The notes under the pieces: model-generated | What the model saw: only the letters and a program-made list of their open reading frames with translations | Told to the model about the DNA's origin: nothing | The model's database searches: none | Position numbers and translations under genes: made by a program | Assembly: GCF_021462225.1 (NCBI RefSeq) | Contig: NC_061800.1 | Span: 6,086,501 to 6,150,500 of the forward strand | Direction of reading: 5' to 3' | Source: Girardinichthys multiradiatus | Lineage: Eukaryota; Chordata; Actinopteri; Cyprinodontiformes; Goodeidae | DNA length: 64,000 nucleotides | In this document: positions 1 to 12,065 of the stretch, one piece after another | How positions within the stretch are numbered: position 1 is the stretch's first letter | Layout of the letters: the number at the start of each line of letters is the position of its first letter

Positions 1-1440
1 GGTCTTTTATTGTTTTAATACGGATGATTTTGGCATACAGCTCATGAAAACCCAAAATTCCTATCTCACAAAATTAGCATATCATTAAAAGGGTCTCTAA
101 ACGAGCTATGAACCTAATCATCTGAATCAACGAGTTAACTCTAAACACCTGCAAAAGATTCCTGAGGCCTTTAAAACTCCCAGCCTGGTTCATCACTCAA
201 AACCCCAATCATGGGTAAGACTGCTGACCTGACTGCTGTCCAGAAGGCCACTATTGACAAGAGGGTAAGACACAGAAAGAAATTTCTGAACGAATAGGCG
301 GTTCCCAGAGTGCTGTATCAAGGCACCTCAGTGGGAAGTCTGTGGGAAGGAAAAGGTGTGGCAGAAAACGCTGCACAACGAGAAGAGGTGACCGGACCCT
401 GAGGAAGATTGTGGAGAAGGGCCGATTCCAGACCTTGGGGGACCTGCAGAAGCAGTGGACTGACTCTGGAGTAGAAACATCCAGAGCCACCGTGTACAGG
501 CGTGTGCAGGAAATGGGCTACAGGTGCCGCATTCCCCAGACCTGGGCTACAGAGAAGCAGCACTGGACTATTGCTCAGTGGTTCAAAGTACTTTTTTCGG
601 ATGAAAGCAAATTCTGCATGTCATTCGGAAATCAAGGTGCCAGAGTCTGGAGGAAGACTGGGGAGAAGGAAATGCCAAAATGCCAGAAGTCCAGTGTCAA
701 GTACCCACAGTCAGTGATGGTCTGGGGTGCCGTGTCAGCTGCTGGTGTTGATCCACTGTGTTTTATCAAGGGCAGGGTCAATGCAGCTAGCTATCAGGAG
801 ATTTTGGAGCACTTCATGCTTCCATCTGCTGAAAAGCTTTATGGAGATGAAGATTTCATTTTTCAGCACGACCTGGCACTTGCTCACAGTGCCAAAACCA
901 CTGGTAAATGGTTTACTGACCATGGTATCACTGTGCTCAATTGGCCTGCCAGCTCTCCTGACCTGAACCCCATAGAGAATCTGTGGGATATTGTGAAGAG
1001 AACGTTGAGAGACTCAAGACCCAACACTCTGGATGAGCTAAAGTCCGCTATCGAAGCATCCTGGGCCTCCATAAGACCTCAGCAGTGCCGCAGGCTGATT
1101 TCCTCCATGCCACGCCGCATTGAAGCAGTCATTTCTGCAAAAGGATTCCCAACCAAGTATTGAGTGCATAACTGTACATGATTATTTGAAGGTTGACGTT
1201 TTTTGTATTAAAAACACTTTTCTTTTATTGGTCAGATGAATTATGCTAATTTTGTGAGATAGGAATTTTGGGTTTTCATGAGCTGTATGCCAAAATCATC
1301 CGTATTAAGATATTAAAAGACCTGAAATATTTCAGTTAGTGTGCAATGAATCTAAAATATATGAATGTTAAATTTTTATCATTACATTATAGAAAATAAT
1401 GAACTTCATCACAATATGCTAATTTTTTGAGAAGGACCTG
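1..1440 (+). mobile_element. Tc1/mariner element, family A copy 1 (5' end outside window)
   Basis: The right end matches the complete family A copies at 39253-40862 and 42656-44223, including the 3' terminal inverted repeat ending GAGAAGGACCTG, followed by TA at 1441-1442. The left end is cut by the window edge inside the 5' inverted repeat. Inverted repeats in this family are about 200 bp long. The copy carries a broken transposase and shares a 42-bp internal deletion with copy 3, so it belongs to that sublineage. Confidence 0.93.
211..1163 (+). pseudogene. Tc1 family A transposase, frameshifted
   Basis: DDE-type transposase that would bind the inverted repeats through an N-terminal helix-turn-helix and cut and paste the element at TA. 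The expected start is the ATG at 211. A 10-bp deletion near 269, relative to copies 2 and 3, breaks the frame, so the long open stretch only begins at 342. A 42-bp in-frame deletion at the IPQ/TWATEK junction (about 540) removes 14 codons present in copy 2. The catalytic motifs FSDESKF, QHDLALAH and SPDLNPIEN are still present, with Leu replacing Pro in the second. Total length is 953 bp against 963 bp in copy 3, exactly the 10-bp loss. Confidence 0.93.
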
Positions 1441-1442
1441 TA

Positions 1443-3470
1443 TGTGCAGCATACTGTTACATCAAATAGTTCAAAGTAGTGATATCCTGCCTCCTCATCC
1501 TTATCTCCACCACATATAAAACTACTTTGGAAGTGGGTTAGTCAAAAGTAATTAGTCCTTGTATTGGTTTTGCTATTAAAAGCAAATTCCCATCAGAAAA
1601 ATGATATAGTAGTAGCAGTTGCAGACAGATGTTTACATTTACTCATCATTGGCAAGAACGTCATACTGATTTGTGGCTTTTTGTTATTATTTTGAACTGT
1701 TCTTTTTCCAGACAGGAGTGATTATTGTTGGGATTATGATTATTGATTAATTAATATTCATCAATAATTATAATTGAAAATCATAATTTGACAAAAAATT
1801 TTTCTTAACCAAAAATCCTTATTTATGAATCAAAATCAAAGCCCTTGATAATTACAATTAGTAAATTCTCAGTAATAGTTGATAACTATTTACTAGATGT
1901 CTTCTTCTTCTTCTTCTTCTGTGTTGTTTTTTGGCAGTTGGCAAATAACTTGAAGATGTGCATTACCGCCACCAACTGGTATGGAGTGTGGTTCTTCATG
2001 GTTTTAAATCTTATTTACTGTTACAACAATCAAATTCTATTTATTAATTTAGTGCTTTTGAAAAATCTAATTATAATTTGAATATGTTTGCTACCTAAAC
2101 TTCTTTGCAAAGTATCTCTCAATATAAAATTATCTTTAATACCTACAAATTCTCTCCTTAAAATTGTTCTTTCTTGTTCATATTTCTGACACTTCAATAC
2201 TAGATGTCACTGTTTAATCAACCGTTTCTGCCGAAACTTGGGGAACTTTGACCTTATTTTGACTGACAAATCACTCTTGCACAAAATAAACACAAACGCC
2301 TTCTCTTTATCTATGTGAATATTTATTAAATCAACAGCCCTGATACAATTCGCTCTTCCGATTCAATAATCTTCACCTAATCAAACATTCAAAGTTCTAC
2401 TAACAAGGGTAAAATATTTAACTAAACAAAACAAAACAAACTGCAGTGGGTGTGTATGAAATCAAACCAGCAGTTATGGCAAACAAGTGATAATGTGACG
2501 CTGAGCGGAGTTTGGGGAGCGGCCCGCCAGAAAGTGTAGCTTAGTTACTGTGAGCCATAAAACATCCCCCACCGCTGGGGATGTCCGAGCACACAAAGGG
2601 TTGTAAACCTTTTGGCGGCAACTAATAAAACATGAAGTGTCGAAGACAAAGAAAATGGTTGATTTTCACCATGAAGTTATTATAGCAGTTCAGTTTTAAC
2701 AGCGCAGCTGCACCAGGTGTCACACAGTAAAAACACAACTTGAGAAGCGCGGCGGGTTCAGAGTTCAACAGCAATCAAGTTTCAAAATGTGGAAGCCTAA
2801 AGCTTTGTTTGTTAGATTAAAAGTGTTATTATTGTTTTTACCATTACAAGATGAATTCTGTGAAGAATTGTTCACTCCGAGTAAACATGCAGGCCCGCCT
2901 GGGAACAGACTACATTAGAGAAAACGTCTTGGCATGAGGAATGACTGATGGACTTGTTATTGTAGAAGCAAACTTGTAGGTTGGATAGAAATTGTCCAGC
3001 TGGAAAGAATTATGATATCCTGAATCCGGCCAGGTCGCTTTGACATTAAAGTTCATCGGCCCAGATAAGTGATGAAATTGTTATTGTAAACTGTCACGTA
3101 GGCCAATCTGATCTTTTCCAGATGTTTGTATTGCTGGAACTGTGCTTGAGAATCAATGTTGTGAGTGCCAAAATGTGCGTAAGTGAAAGGGTACATCTGA
3201 TTGGTCAAAATGTCTCACATACACAACAATGATATGACTGTTGTATATATATCTTGACTCATGAAAGGGATACTTTGGGATTCTTGGGATTTTGTTGAAG
3301 ATGTATGTGTTTTAAATAAAAGGTCCCCTGCATCGGCTCTTGAGAGGAAACCAGTTGTCTCTTCATCATTTTTAAATTAGTAAACTTTCTTCTACAAAAA
3401 CAATGGCCTGCACATACAATTCAGACCACATTAGACTATAAGTGGCGATTCTAAACCGCACTAAAACCTA
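1443..3470. other. AT-rich non-coding stretch, possible LTR-like piece at its end
   Basis: No protein similarity is recognisable. A (CTT)n run lies near 1902-1920. From about 2480 composition becomes more mixed. At 3243-3370 a TATATATATC box is followed by AATAAAAGG and a pyrimidine-rich tail, an order seen in retroviral LTRs. No matching partner, primer site or target duplication was found, so the LTR reading is only a suggestion. Confidence 0.3.
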
Positions 3471-4145
3471 CTCTACCCTGCCCACGCTATTCCTAATAAA
3501 GAAATAAAAATAAAAGAATGTTGAAATCTTCTCTGAGCAGAGGGAGAGAGGGTGGGGGGGAGAGTTACTGCGCATCCGCAGCTAATTCCAAGAAGAGCGG
3601 TCAATCTTCGTCCTCTGGCCTCCTTGGCGAAAGGGAAAAAAATGATCTGACCGTCAATAGTCGACTGGAACAAAAACAAAGGTGGCAATCCATCTCCTTG
3701 AAACCTCTGTGAGGGTTTTTTTTCTGTTACGTGTTAAACTCACGTCTTCGATCGGTAAAGTGACATTTCTGGCCTTCCTATTCCAGAAACTTCTTTCATT
3801 AATTTTTCTTTTTCGTTGGCCAACGGGGAGAATGAATGAAAGTCCACGCAGGATTTCTTCTCCAGATTTGATGCTCCAGTTGCGTGATAACGGCGTCTCG
3901 GTTTCAGCTGGAAAGCAATAGTGGGCCGTCCTATCTGCCGCGGTGGCCGCTGGGATTTGTAGTAGTGGACTGTCCTGGGATATAAAATGGCCGAAAACAC
4001 CGGAAGGCCTGGTGGCGTCCAGCAACGTGCAAATATTATATAAGGTCCAATATTCAGCAAAACATGGTCCAACATTATACAACAAACTAGAATAATTTAG
4101 GAACAGAAGAGTTGTGTATTTATGTTCAATTTCCTCAAAGAACTA
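3471..4145. other. Moderately GC-rich stretch with no recognisable gene
   Basis: A 143-codon open frame exists on the minus strand (3654-4085) and overlapping frames exist on both strands. None has a recognisable domain or biased composition. The stretch could be repeat-derived or regulatory; no function is assigned. Confidence 0.3.
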
Positions 4146-4935
4146 TCTGTGTAGTTATGCTGCTATAGGCTTAGGCTCCTGGAGGACATAACGACCACTT
4201 TCACCCTCTTCGCTACATTCTCACACTACTCTCCAATTTTGCATTATTTGCTGTTATTTCAGCTTTTAACATTGTTCTATCTATTCTCTTCCTAGAAGCT
4301 ACACCTGGCCTGGCTCTGTGTCTACCTGTGACACTTTTCTGGAGAGGGACATCGTCCGAGCTTCTGCTGGCAACAACTTAATGCTCACCCTCTACCAATG
4401 ATCCACATGGCCCTGTCTTTTAGTGTTTAACCCTTTCTCTCTCCTAGACATGGTGATTGACTGAGCTTCTACTGTGACTAACTGTATGTGCTCTCTTTCA
4501 GACTCTAACCTTGAAAACTGGCTCAAAGTTGATCTGTTCTTTCTTGCTAGATGAAACAACTAAAGGAGATACATCCACTAACATTTACTTTTCCTTCCCA
4601 TAGAAAATACTCCTGGATCCGTGTTTCTGTGTTCTTTTTGTCTCTGCTCTGTTCTCTCAAACCCCCAGTCGGTCGTGGCAGATGGCCGCTCACACTGAGC
4701 CTGGTTCTGCTGGAGGTTTCTTCCTGTTAAAAGGAAGTTTTTCCTCTCCGCTGTCGCTACATGCATGCTCAGTATGAGGGATTGCTGCAAAGTCAAAGCC
4801 AAGGACTGTCCAGTGTCTCTAGCTGCACTGTTTGATAATTAGGATTAATTGGAATTTATGTACCTGACTTGAAATCTGTATGATTTGATTTAATTGACTC
4901 TGTAAAGTGCCTTGAGACGACGTGTTGTAAATTGG
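4146..4935 (+). repeat. L2-like LINE 3'UTR-type repeat, copy 1
   Basis: Near-identical to 24737-25645 along most of its length: it starts GCTGCTATAGGCTTAGG and includes GGTTTCTTCCTGTTAAAAGG. It ends with the LINE-tail motif GTGCCTTGAGACGACGTG then TTGGCGCTA. The usual ATATAAATAAA and AATTG tail is missing because an RTE-like LINE tail replaces it at about 4940. Confidence 0.75.
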
Positions 4936-4939
4936 CGCT

Positions 4940-5135
4940 ACCGGGAGGAGGCCCAGGGGACGGCCCAGGACACGCTGGAGGGACTATGTCTCTCGGCTGG
5001 CCTGGGAACGCCTTGGGCTAGAGGAGGTGTCTGGGGAGAGGGACGTCTGAGTGTCTCTGCTGAGTCTGCGGCCACGACCCGGTCCCGGATAAAGCAGAAG
5101 ACGACGAGTACGAGGATTGAACAGACCTCTGTTAG
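4940..5135 (+). repeat. RTE-like LINE 3' end fragment
   Basis: Closely matches 62990-63180 in the larger LINE of this type. It covers the last codons of the reverse transcriptase ORF (translating RDYVSRLAWERLG-like in that family) and the GGATAAAGC...GACGAGTACGAGG end. It is joined directly to the L2-like repeat, giving a chimeric tail. Compared with the 63-kb copy it lacks about 20 bp around GGGCTAGAGGAGG. Confidence 0.75.
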
Positions 5136-5264
5136 ACCTTCAAAGCTTGAGATATTGGTTTATAACCTAAACGCCTCTACAACTTTCTTCCTGACTTGTC
5201 TGCTGCGTTCCTTGGTTTTCATGTTCAGACAAACACAACTTCAAGGCAAACGTTTGAGATTTTT

Positions 5265-5390
5265 ATTTGTAAAGTATTTTATACTACTTTATGTTAACCT
5301 TTCATATACTGTTAAGTCTTCATGAAATACATTAAAGTGGAAAAATCTGAAAACGTTGAAGGGATATGAACACTTTTGCAAGGCACTGAA
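5265..5390 (+). repeat. Tc1 family D terminal fragment
   Basis: Ends with GAAGGGATATGAACACTTTTGCAAGGCACTG spread over 5357-5388, which resembles the outer inverted repeat of the Tc1 family found at 6650 and 20780. Only the end is present. Confidence 0.45.
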
Positions 5391-5522
5391 ATTGTACTAT
5401 TATAAACAAGTCCAATATAATGGGATTTTTGAAGTTACACTCTGTGTCAGTGCATCCCTGCTGTGCTATTAATGATGGATCCTAATGGTGCTTTTCCATA
5501 ACACTGCAAAGTGTTGTCTCAC

Positions 5523-5756
5523 CTTCCTTCTTGTAGAACACCAGCTCAGTTTTGAACTCCCTCCTGTCATCCAGAGCTCCTTGGATCTGAGCCGTAGACT
5601 GGTCGCTCGTTTCTGGGCCATACAGGAAATGACAGGCGCAGCTCTTCTGCATGAGCTCAGCGCGGGCATAACCAGTGAGTTCGCAGAAGCCATCAGAGCA
5701 GTAGACAATCGGGTAGAGTGACTGCACCTGGGCATTTCCCAGAACAAAGTTGCTGT
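5523..5756 (-). CDS. ELK-type voltage-gated K+ channel (KCNH3/4/8-like), PAS-domain exon
   Basis: One 234-bp coding exon of a KCNH channel; these tetrameric membrane channels carry a cytoplasmic N-terminal eag/PAS domain that tunes gating. On the minus strand a TTTGCAG acceptor precedes position 5756 and a GTGAG donor follows 5523. The exon translates to NFVLGNAQV, then YCSDGFCELTGYARAELMQK, CACHFLYGPETS and REFKTELVFYKKEG, the first two thirds of the PAS domain. Both boundaries are phase 1, as in exon 2 of vertebrate KCNH genes from memory. The SDGFCELTG and KSCAC wording fits the ELK subgroup better than EAG or ERG; KCNH3, 4 and 8 cannot be separated. The frame is intact and the splice sites good, so this is probably a live exon. 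Flanking exons were not found, consistent with large introns. Confidence 0.9.
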
Positions 5757-5799
5757 CTGCAAAGGACAGAAAGAAGAGTGATTAGAACAACAGCACAAC

Positions 5800-6640
5800 T
5801 GTGATCATCCTTAGTTATAAGATATTCAGTGAAGCTCATAGAGTGTGTTGTGTAACATGTCAGACATGAAATACCAACATGTCTGTCATATACTGATCCT
5901 GACAGTATAATGTATGAGCAAAAGGTCCAAGTGACCACATGCTTTCAGAGGCTGTTCCTTTAGAGCAGTCTTTTTTATGCTATACAGACAACCCTGGTGT
6001 CACTGTAACTTACCTGACATCTTTAACCTTGAGATGTATTCTCATAAAAACTTGGATCCAAGTAATCAATTTATTCCCACATTTAATATTAATTTAGACT
6101 TCAATTCCTTTGAATAGCTTGTTGAATTTAAGAGCAATTATCAATATAAAATAAAGTATGTAGATATTAAAGCATTCTCCAGTTACCAGGGGCAGTTACC
6201 AGCTGTCAGTGATGAAGGGACAGGGTTGCATAAAGCTAATTGTTAACAGGTCAGCAATGCTTTAAAATGTGAAATGAAAGGTCAGCTGATTAATGGCAAA
6301 AACAAATCACACCAATTAAGATTTATTGGATCCATGAATTTCTGATTTAACGAGGTTTATTTCATGTAAATTTTACTGGGGAGATTATCTACAACATTTT
6401 GTTGTAGACCTTTGAACCCACAGAGGAACAGATCTGATCTCAATGCTAAGGGTACACATGTCTCTGATTCAGTTGTATTTGGTGTACGTCTAATATTAAG
6501 GTTAGACCATCATAAAAGATATTCATATTTTCACATAAACAAGAACCACAAAAAGCCTGTCAATCTTGCAAAAACACAAAACCCCAAAGCAAAACTCAAA
6601 GAAAGCTTCATTTAACCTAATCGAAATTAATACATTTTTT
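5800..6640. other. AT-rich, probable intron of the KCNH gene
   Basis: No coding or repeat signal was recognised upstream (in gene orientation) of the PAS exon. The expected first exon, encoding the short N-terminal cap, is not visible here. Confidence 0.4.
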
Positions 6641-6649
6641 GTGGTAATA

Positions 6650-7500
6650 TTGAGGTAATAATCTGCTGTCCACCTAAACCAGCAGACCAGGCAAAAAGAG
6701 CCTTAATCAGAAAACCAGCCATGAAGCCCATGGTAACTTCTTAGGCAGGAGATACTGTCGACGGGGCAATTATGAGTTTTATTTCACAATTCTGGATCAT
6801 TACAAAATCCTTGTAAGGGACATAGCAAATATGTGGAAGAAGGTGCTCTGCTGTAATAAGACCAGAACTGAATGTTTTGGCCTATATAAAAAATGCTATG
6901 CAGGGCAGAAAGGTAATACTGCATATCACCCTATGAAACATACTGTTGTCAGCATCATGCTGTGGGAATGATTCAGCAGGGACAGGGAACATGAGCAAAG
7001 CTAAAAATAAAAGGAACTCCTGGAAGCATACATAAAGGCTGCAAAAAGACTGAGACTGAGGCAGAAGTTCACACTCCAGCAGAACCACAACCTTGAACAT
7101 ACAGCCAATAAGAATCCAAAACCAAGCCCAACTGAGAGTATTCAGCCAGACTGGAAAGTTGCTGCTCCCCATCCAATCTGACTGATTTGAACCATTATGC
7201 AAAGAAGAATGGGCATAACCTTTACTCTTATGATTTGCAAAGTTGGTAGAAATATACCCCAGGAGACTTGCAGCACTCAATTCATTGAATTAATTACATC
7301 ACTTAAAAAAGTATTGACTTAGGATAGAAATGCGCACACTCTTTAGATTTTTATTTGTAGGTTTTTAAAAACTATATTTGAATTTCCTTCTGTATAACAA
7401 TTATGTGCTGCTTTGTGTTGGCCTATCAAACTGTTTCAGTAAATACATATATTGAAACCTTCGGTTGTAACATGACAAAATGTGAAACATTCCCATAAAG
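6650..7500 (+). mobile_element. Tc1 family D, decayed
   Basis: The plus strand resembles a Tc1 transposase gene with many stops: GGACATAGCAAATATGTGG at 6820, ATCATGCTGTGGGAATG at 6952 and GCAAAGAAGAATGGGCATAA at 7199. The right inverted repeat is at 7462-7500 (GGTTGTAACATGACAAAATG), matching that at 19131 and the complement of the left end near 20790. No intact frame remains. Confidence 0.7.
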
Positions 7501-7509
7501 TATGAATTG

Positions 7510-9090
7510 TATACAATACAATAACTAGCAGTTTGTTGGTACTACAACATTAGTATGATTGCTAGTGAAGTGAGAGTTGGAGTGTAGGGAGAAGAACCCT
7601 TTAATTTCTTTTCTACAGTGTCAGTCCTAACACTAAAATGTTGAAAGTTACAGTCTTGACCTCAGATCACTATTTGAAATATCTGCGTTGTAAATTTAGC
7701 TTGGATGGTTTTGCCGAAATGTCCTAAGCCACAGAATCACTATTATTAACAGCTACACTGATAAACAGTTTCAAGGTAATTCCATTTAAACCAACCACTT
7801 CAGCTCTGATGCTGAACAATTCAATAAATACTGAGCACTGCAGATTAAAGTAAAGAAAACATGGCTGTTTTCTAGATGTATCTTTGTTTTATTCCACAAC
7901 AATTCAAACATAATGATTTAAGCGCTTCTTCTCCTCAGATTTCTTTCAGCAATGATCCCCGACATGCAACAATACTGCAAACATATAATTATTTCTGAAG
8001 CTACAGGTCAATGTAGGTGTTAAACTGAAAATTCATCTGTAACAGGGTCTGTATGTTCTCAAAGCTGATGTTACATTTGTTCAGAACAAACACTATGAAA
8101 GCAGACCCAGGCACATCAAAGACATTCTCTATTTTACAGGAAAAAAGAAGTATTTGCTCTTCAAATATTTGTTTTTTCCCTGCAGGTTGAATCCCACTGC
8201 AATCAGAAAAAAAGACACAAAGAAATCCTTAAAGCAAGCACTGGGTTCATTTTACATGAACATTCCCAATGACGCACATAAAAAGCAGCCTTACTGTGAA
8301 GGCGAGGCAGACCGCTGGAGGCACGGGAGATCACTAACCAGAATTGATCCAGTGAAGTAAACATGACACAAGTCATCACAAAGCCGTATGAGCTTTCTTT
8401 AATTGATGCCACCAGTAGCTCATGTGTCCTCCCTCAAGAAACAATCAGACAGGAGCACACTGTGTTTACTGCCTTCAAACACATTATGGCTGTTAATCAG
8501 TGTTATCCTAACAAATGTGAGTATGTTCACACATGTAAATATCAACTGGAAAATGTTTGCTCCTGCATGATTGGTTCACGGCTATGGGCACCAGGATGAG
8601 TGAGCATTCTAAAAAGGACATTACTTTGTGCTCCACTGTTCTCATTGATCCATCAAATCTGAGGGCCCTTGAGACCACATATTCAATATTTTATGACTGA
8701 TGTACGAGTTGTGTGTGTGTGCACTTGTGAGCATGTGTTCTTGTGTGTTTATCTTTGTGTGTGTCTGAGCTCATTACACAGCTTAAAATGAAGTGTTGAG
8801 GCAAAGAACTCATCAGACGAGCATGAAAAGAGCATTCTGAGACTACCTCAACACACAATGAATCAGGAATGTTCATTTTAAAGCAGCTGTCAGTGCAGAC
8901 ATTGGCTGAAACCCTAAGTTAATAGGATGTAATATTCTTCGGACCATCATCAGTCACTCAAGCAACCATTACGCAATCCATATTAGCTAATTACTCCTAT
9001 GTTTGAAACATAAACCCTTCCTCCACTTCCTGCTCTCTTGTTTTTCTTTGTTTTTCCAGGAGAGTATAGGAGCAACATCGAGCAAACCAA
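7510..9090. other. AT-rich stretch, no gene recognised
   Basis: Contains a degenerate (GT)n tract at about 8706-8765 and unremarkable AT-rich DNA. A good-looking pyrimidine tract and AG at 8176-8184 precedes a 60-codon open frame (to 8360), but no protein family is recognised and no donor supports it as an exon. Confidence 0.3.
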
Positions 9091-9093
9091 ATA

Positions 9094-9758
9094 CACTGCT
9101 CAAAAAAATAAAGGGAACACTTAAACAACACAATATAACTCCAAGTAATTAGGAAGCAACACTGATTGACAATCAATTTCTCATGCTGTTGTGCAAATGG
9201 AATAGACAACAGGGGGAAATCTTTGGCGATTAGCAAGACTCACTCAATAAAGGAGTGGTTCTGCAGGTGGGGACCACAGACCACTTCTCAGTACCTATGT
9301 TTTCTGGCTGATGTTTTGGTCACTTTTGAATGTTGGTGGTGCTTTCACACTCGTGGTAGCATGAGACGGACTCTACAACCCACACAAGTGGCTCAGGTAG
9401 TGCAGCTCATCCAGGATGGCACATCAATGCGAGCTGTGGCAAGAAGGTTTGCTGTGTCTGTCAACGTAGTGTCCAGAGCCAGGAGGCGCTACCAGGAGAC
9501 AGGCCAGTACACCAGGAGACGTGGAGGAGGCCGTAGGAGGGCAACAACCCAGCAGCAGGACCGCTACCTCCGCCTTTGTGCAATTTTGGATTTTCATGAG
9601 CTGTATGCCAAAATCATCCGTATTAAGACAATAAAAGACCTGAAATATTTCAGTTAGTGTGCAATGAATCTAAAATATATGAATGTTAAATTTTCATCAT
9701 TACATTATGGAAAATAATGAACTTTATCACAATATGCTAATATTTTGAGAAGGACCTG
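9094..9758 (+). mobile_element. Chimeric Tc1: 5' half of family B joined to 3' end of family A
   Basis: The left end begins after TA with CACTGCTCAAAAAAATAAAG, the terminus of Tc1 family B (whose C-terminal transposase fragment lies at 22113-22387). At about 9582 the sequence switches to family A: from TTTTCATGAGCTGTATGCC to GAGAAGGACCTG it matches the 3' inverted repeat of the family A copies, followed by TA. The switch sits in a short shared string, AATTTTGG, so template switching or microhomology joining is likely. Confidence 0.85.
9361..9583 (+). pseudogene. Tc1 family B transposase, N-terminal fragment
   Basis: From ATG 9361 the frame encodes [20 protein letters not shown], then [20 protein letters not shown] and the basic stretch [19 protein letters not shown]. 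This is the paired-like helix-turn-helix plus the arginine-rich linker of a Tc1 transposase. The catalytic DDE domain is gone, replaced by the family A inverted repeat; the frame continues into it as nonsense and stops at 9657. It could encode only a DNA-binding fragment. A frame opening further upstream at 9166 lies in the inverted repeat and leader. Confidence 0.8.
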
Positions 9759-9760
9759 TA

Positions 9761-11705
9761 TATCATTTGCGCATTATGAATTTTGCCTGCATGTACTTTA
9801 TCTAGTAAAGATTTGTGTAGATAACTGAAAGGTCCTGAGATCGAGTCCAGTTCATCCCAAGCTGTCTTATACTTGTCAGACTTGACAAAAATAGCTCTAA
9901 TTTTAAACTTTCAAATGGTATCTGAAAACCACATTAATGTTAAACATTCACTTTTCAACAAAATGTCTATGAACCATTTAGATGGATTTTCAACCGAAGG
10001 CTATCATTGAGTAGTGTGCTCTTTACCCAATGATGTGGGATGACACGTCATCTGTGAGTGCCCTGACATACCCATCGGTTCCAATATGCTCCCACTGTGA
10101 CATCTGTATACCTTGTATGTTGGGCAGTATCCTGAATCAATCACCAGGCTTTTATGGAAACCCTAACCTTATCGAACTCTGTGAAGTGTTGGTAATGACA
10201 GCATTGTCTGTGTGAAAATTTTTCAGAGCAATATGATCTTAAAAGCACATTGAACTGGATCATTCTCAGATATTCGAGACATTTGGACAACAGCTATAGG
10301 CACTAACCGCACAATGGATTCAACCACTGAAGATCAGTGGAAGATTGAAGCAAGACAACAAGCACAGCTATTAGTGAGTTTAAGATCTAAATAATTTCAT
10401 CTGATTCCAACACGATTCATACATAAAATGAAAAACAGGAAAAGTCATAGTACTGTAAAATAAGTCAGTTCAACTAAAATTGTTTTACAAAAAGTATATA
10501 GTGTTATTTGAAAGTGTCTTATCGCTGTTGAACCTGTTTTGAGAAATTTCAGTTGGTTATGGATGCATCCAATACCAAGCAAAACTTTTAATGTTCTTGA
10601 ATACAAAATTAAAGCATCTAAATCTGGCATCAGTTTAACTACTTAAAACTATGGGACATTCTATACAAATCGTATCATATCATATGCAAATCGCACATGA
10701 TTCCAAAGCACCAACTGCACTTATTAAGCTGTCTAAAGCTAACGTTTGTCCATATCATGATTCTCACTGTTTGCATAACGTCTTCAATCTTGTGGGATGA
10801 TCAAACAAAAAGCTGAATGTACTCTGCAATAGAGCCTTAGGCATCACCTAACCGAGACAGATGTCAAGGCTGAAGCCATGAGTGCAATTTAAAGTGTGCT
10901 TTATGTCTTCAATCTCATCAGCTTGTCACCTTGTCACCCGATTTCTCGCTTTCTTTGGGCTATATCTGACAGACTACCTGAGAAAAATCTTAAATGTCAA
11001 GCTGCTGAGTTGTGTCCCTTGTGAGACCCTTTGTACAGTCTTTTACCCAGAACAGAACCAAAATGGAATATGTTTTATGAAATGTTCACAATGGATGCTT
11101 TGTCCTGTTCTTAGCCTTTGTAGAAAAAAGTTTTATCAGTAAAGAAACTTAAACTTGATCAGGTCAACTCCTACGACGATGTTCAGTGCTCTATTCAGAA
11201 AATTGTGCTGAAATTTTATGCACATCAATTAATCAGTCTTTTTTGTTTAAAACACAAAGATAATAATTTACTATGTTTAAAACCTTCCTTAAATAAGCAC
11301 ATGCATTTGGATAAAAAATACTTATCTGTCTCTTCCAGAAAAGAAATTAAATATTTTTATGTCTAATTCTGTTAAGAGTCGGGGCTAATATAGGATTTAT
11401 ATTGCAAATGGTGGAGCGGATTTGACCATCAGTAATCAATTAACTGATCATCAGTGGAACTGTTTAATTAAAGAAGAATTTTATCAGAGGGAAAAAAGGG
11501 AAACTTTTTTTTGTTTTACTATTCAGGAAAATAAAACATGGAATAAAGGAGCTCTGCCAGCCATTTCATGCTTTATTAAACATTTCAGCAAGAGAATGTG
11601 ACAAGTGAAAAGCCCGCCCAGTTGACTCATGGATGGAGGTTTGCTAAACCAGCTGATTTATCCATTTAAGGTCTTAGTTAGACTAACACTGGATTATAAT
11701 GATTA
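9761..11705. other. AT-rich intergenic or intronic stretch
   Basis: Only short random open frames are present. No domain, RNA gene or repeat family could be identified with confidence. Confidence 0.3.
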
Positions 11706-12064
11706 GTCAGTCATCAGTCAGTCATTTTCTACCACTTATTCCATAGTGTGTCATGGGGGACCTGGTGCCTATCTCCAGCAGTCTATGGGATGGAGGTGGG
11801 GTACACCCTGGACAGGTCACCAGTCCATTTCAGGGCAACACAGACACACACACTCATTCACACCTAAGGGCAATTTTGAAAGACCAACTAACCTAACAGT
11901 CATGTCTTTGGACTTTGGGAGGAAGCCAGAGTACCTGGAGAGAACCCATGCATGCATGGGGAGAACATGCAAACTCCATGCAGAAAGACCCCTGGCTGGG
12001 AGTCAAACCCAGGACCTTCTTGCTGTAAGGCAAAAGTGCAACTGACTGCACCACTGTGCAGCCC
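11706..12064 (-). repeat. tRNA-derived SINE, long copy (minus orientation)
   Basis: Same family as the complete copy at 49303-49660, in reverse. It begins with the CAGTCAGTCATTTTCTACC tail complement and ends at the tRNA-like head (CACCACTGTGCAGCCC, the reverse of the A-box region). The B box is visible as the complement of GGGTTTGACTCC. Target duplication is not clear. Confidence 0.8.
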
Positions 12065-12065
12065 T

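Noticed and set aside
3654..4085. 143-codon minus-strand frame, possible gene.
   Set aside because: No recognisable domain, overlapping frames on both strands and no splice or promoter support.
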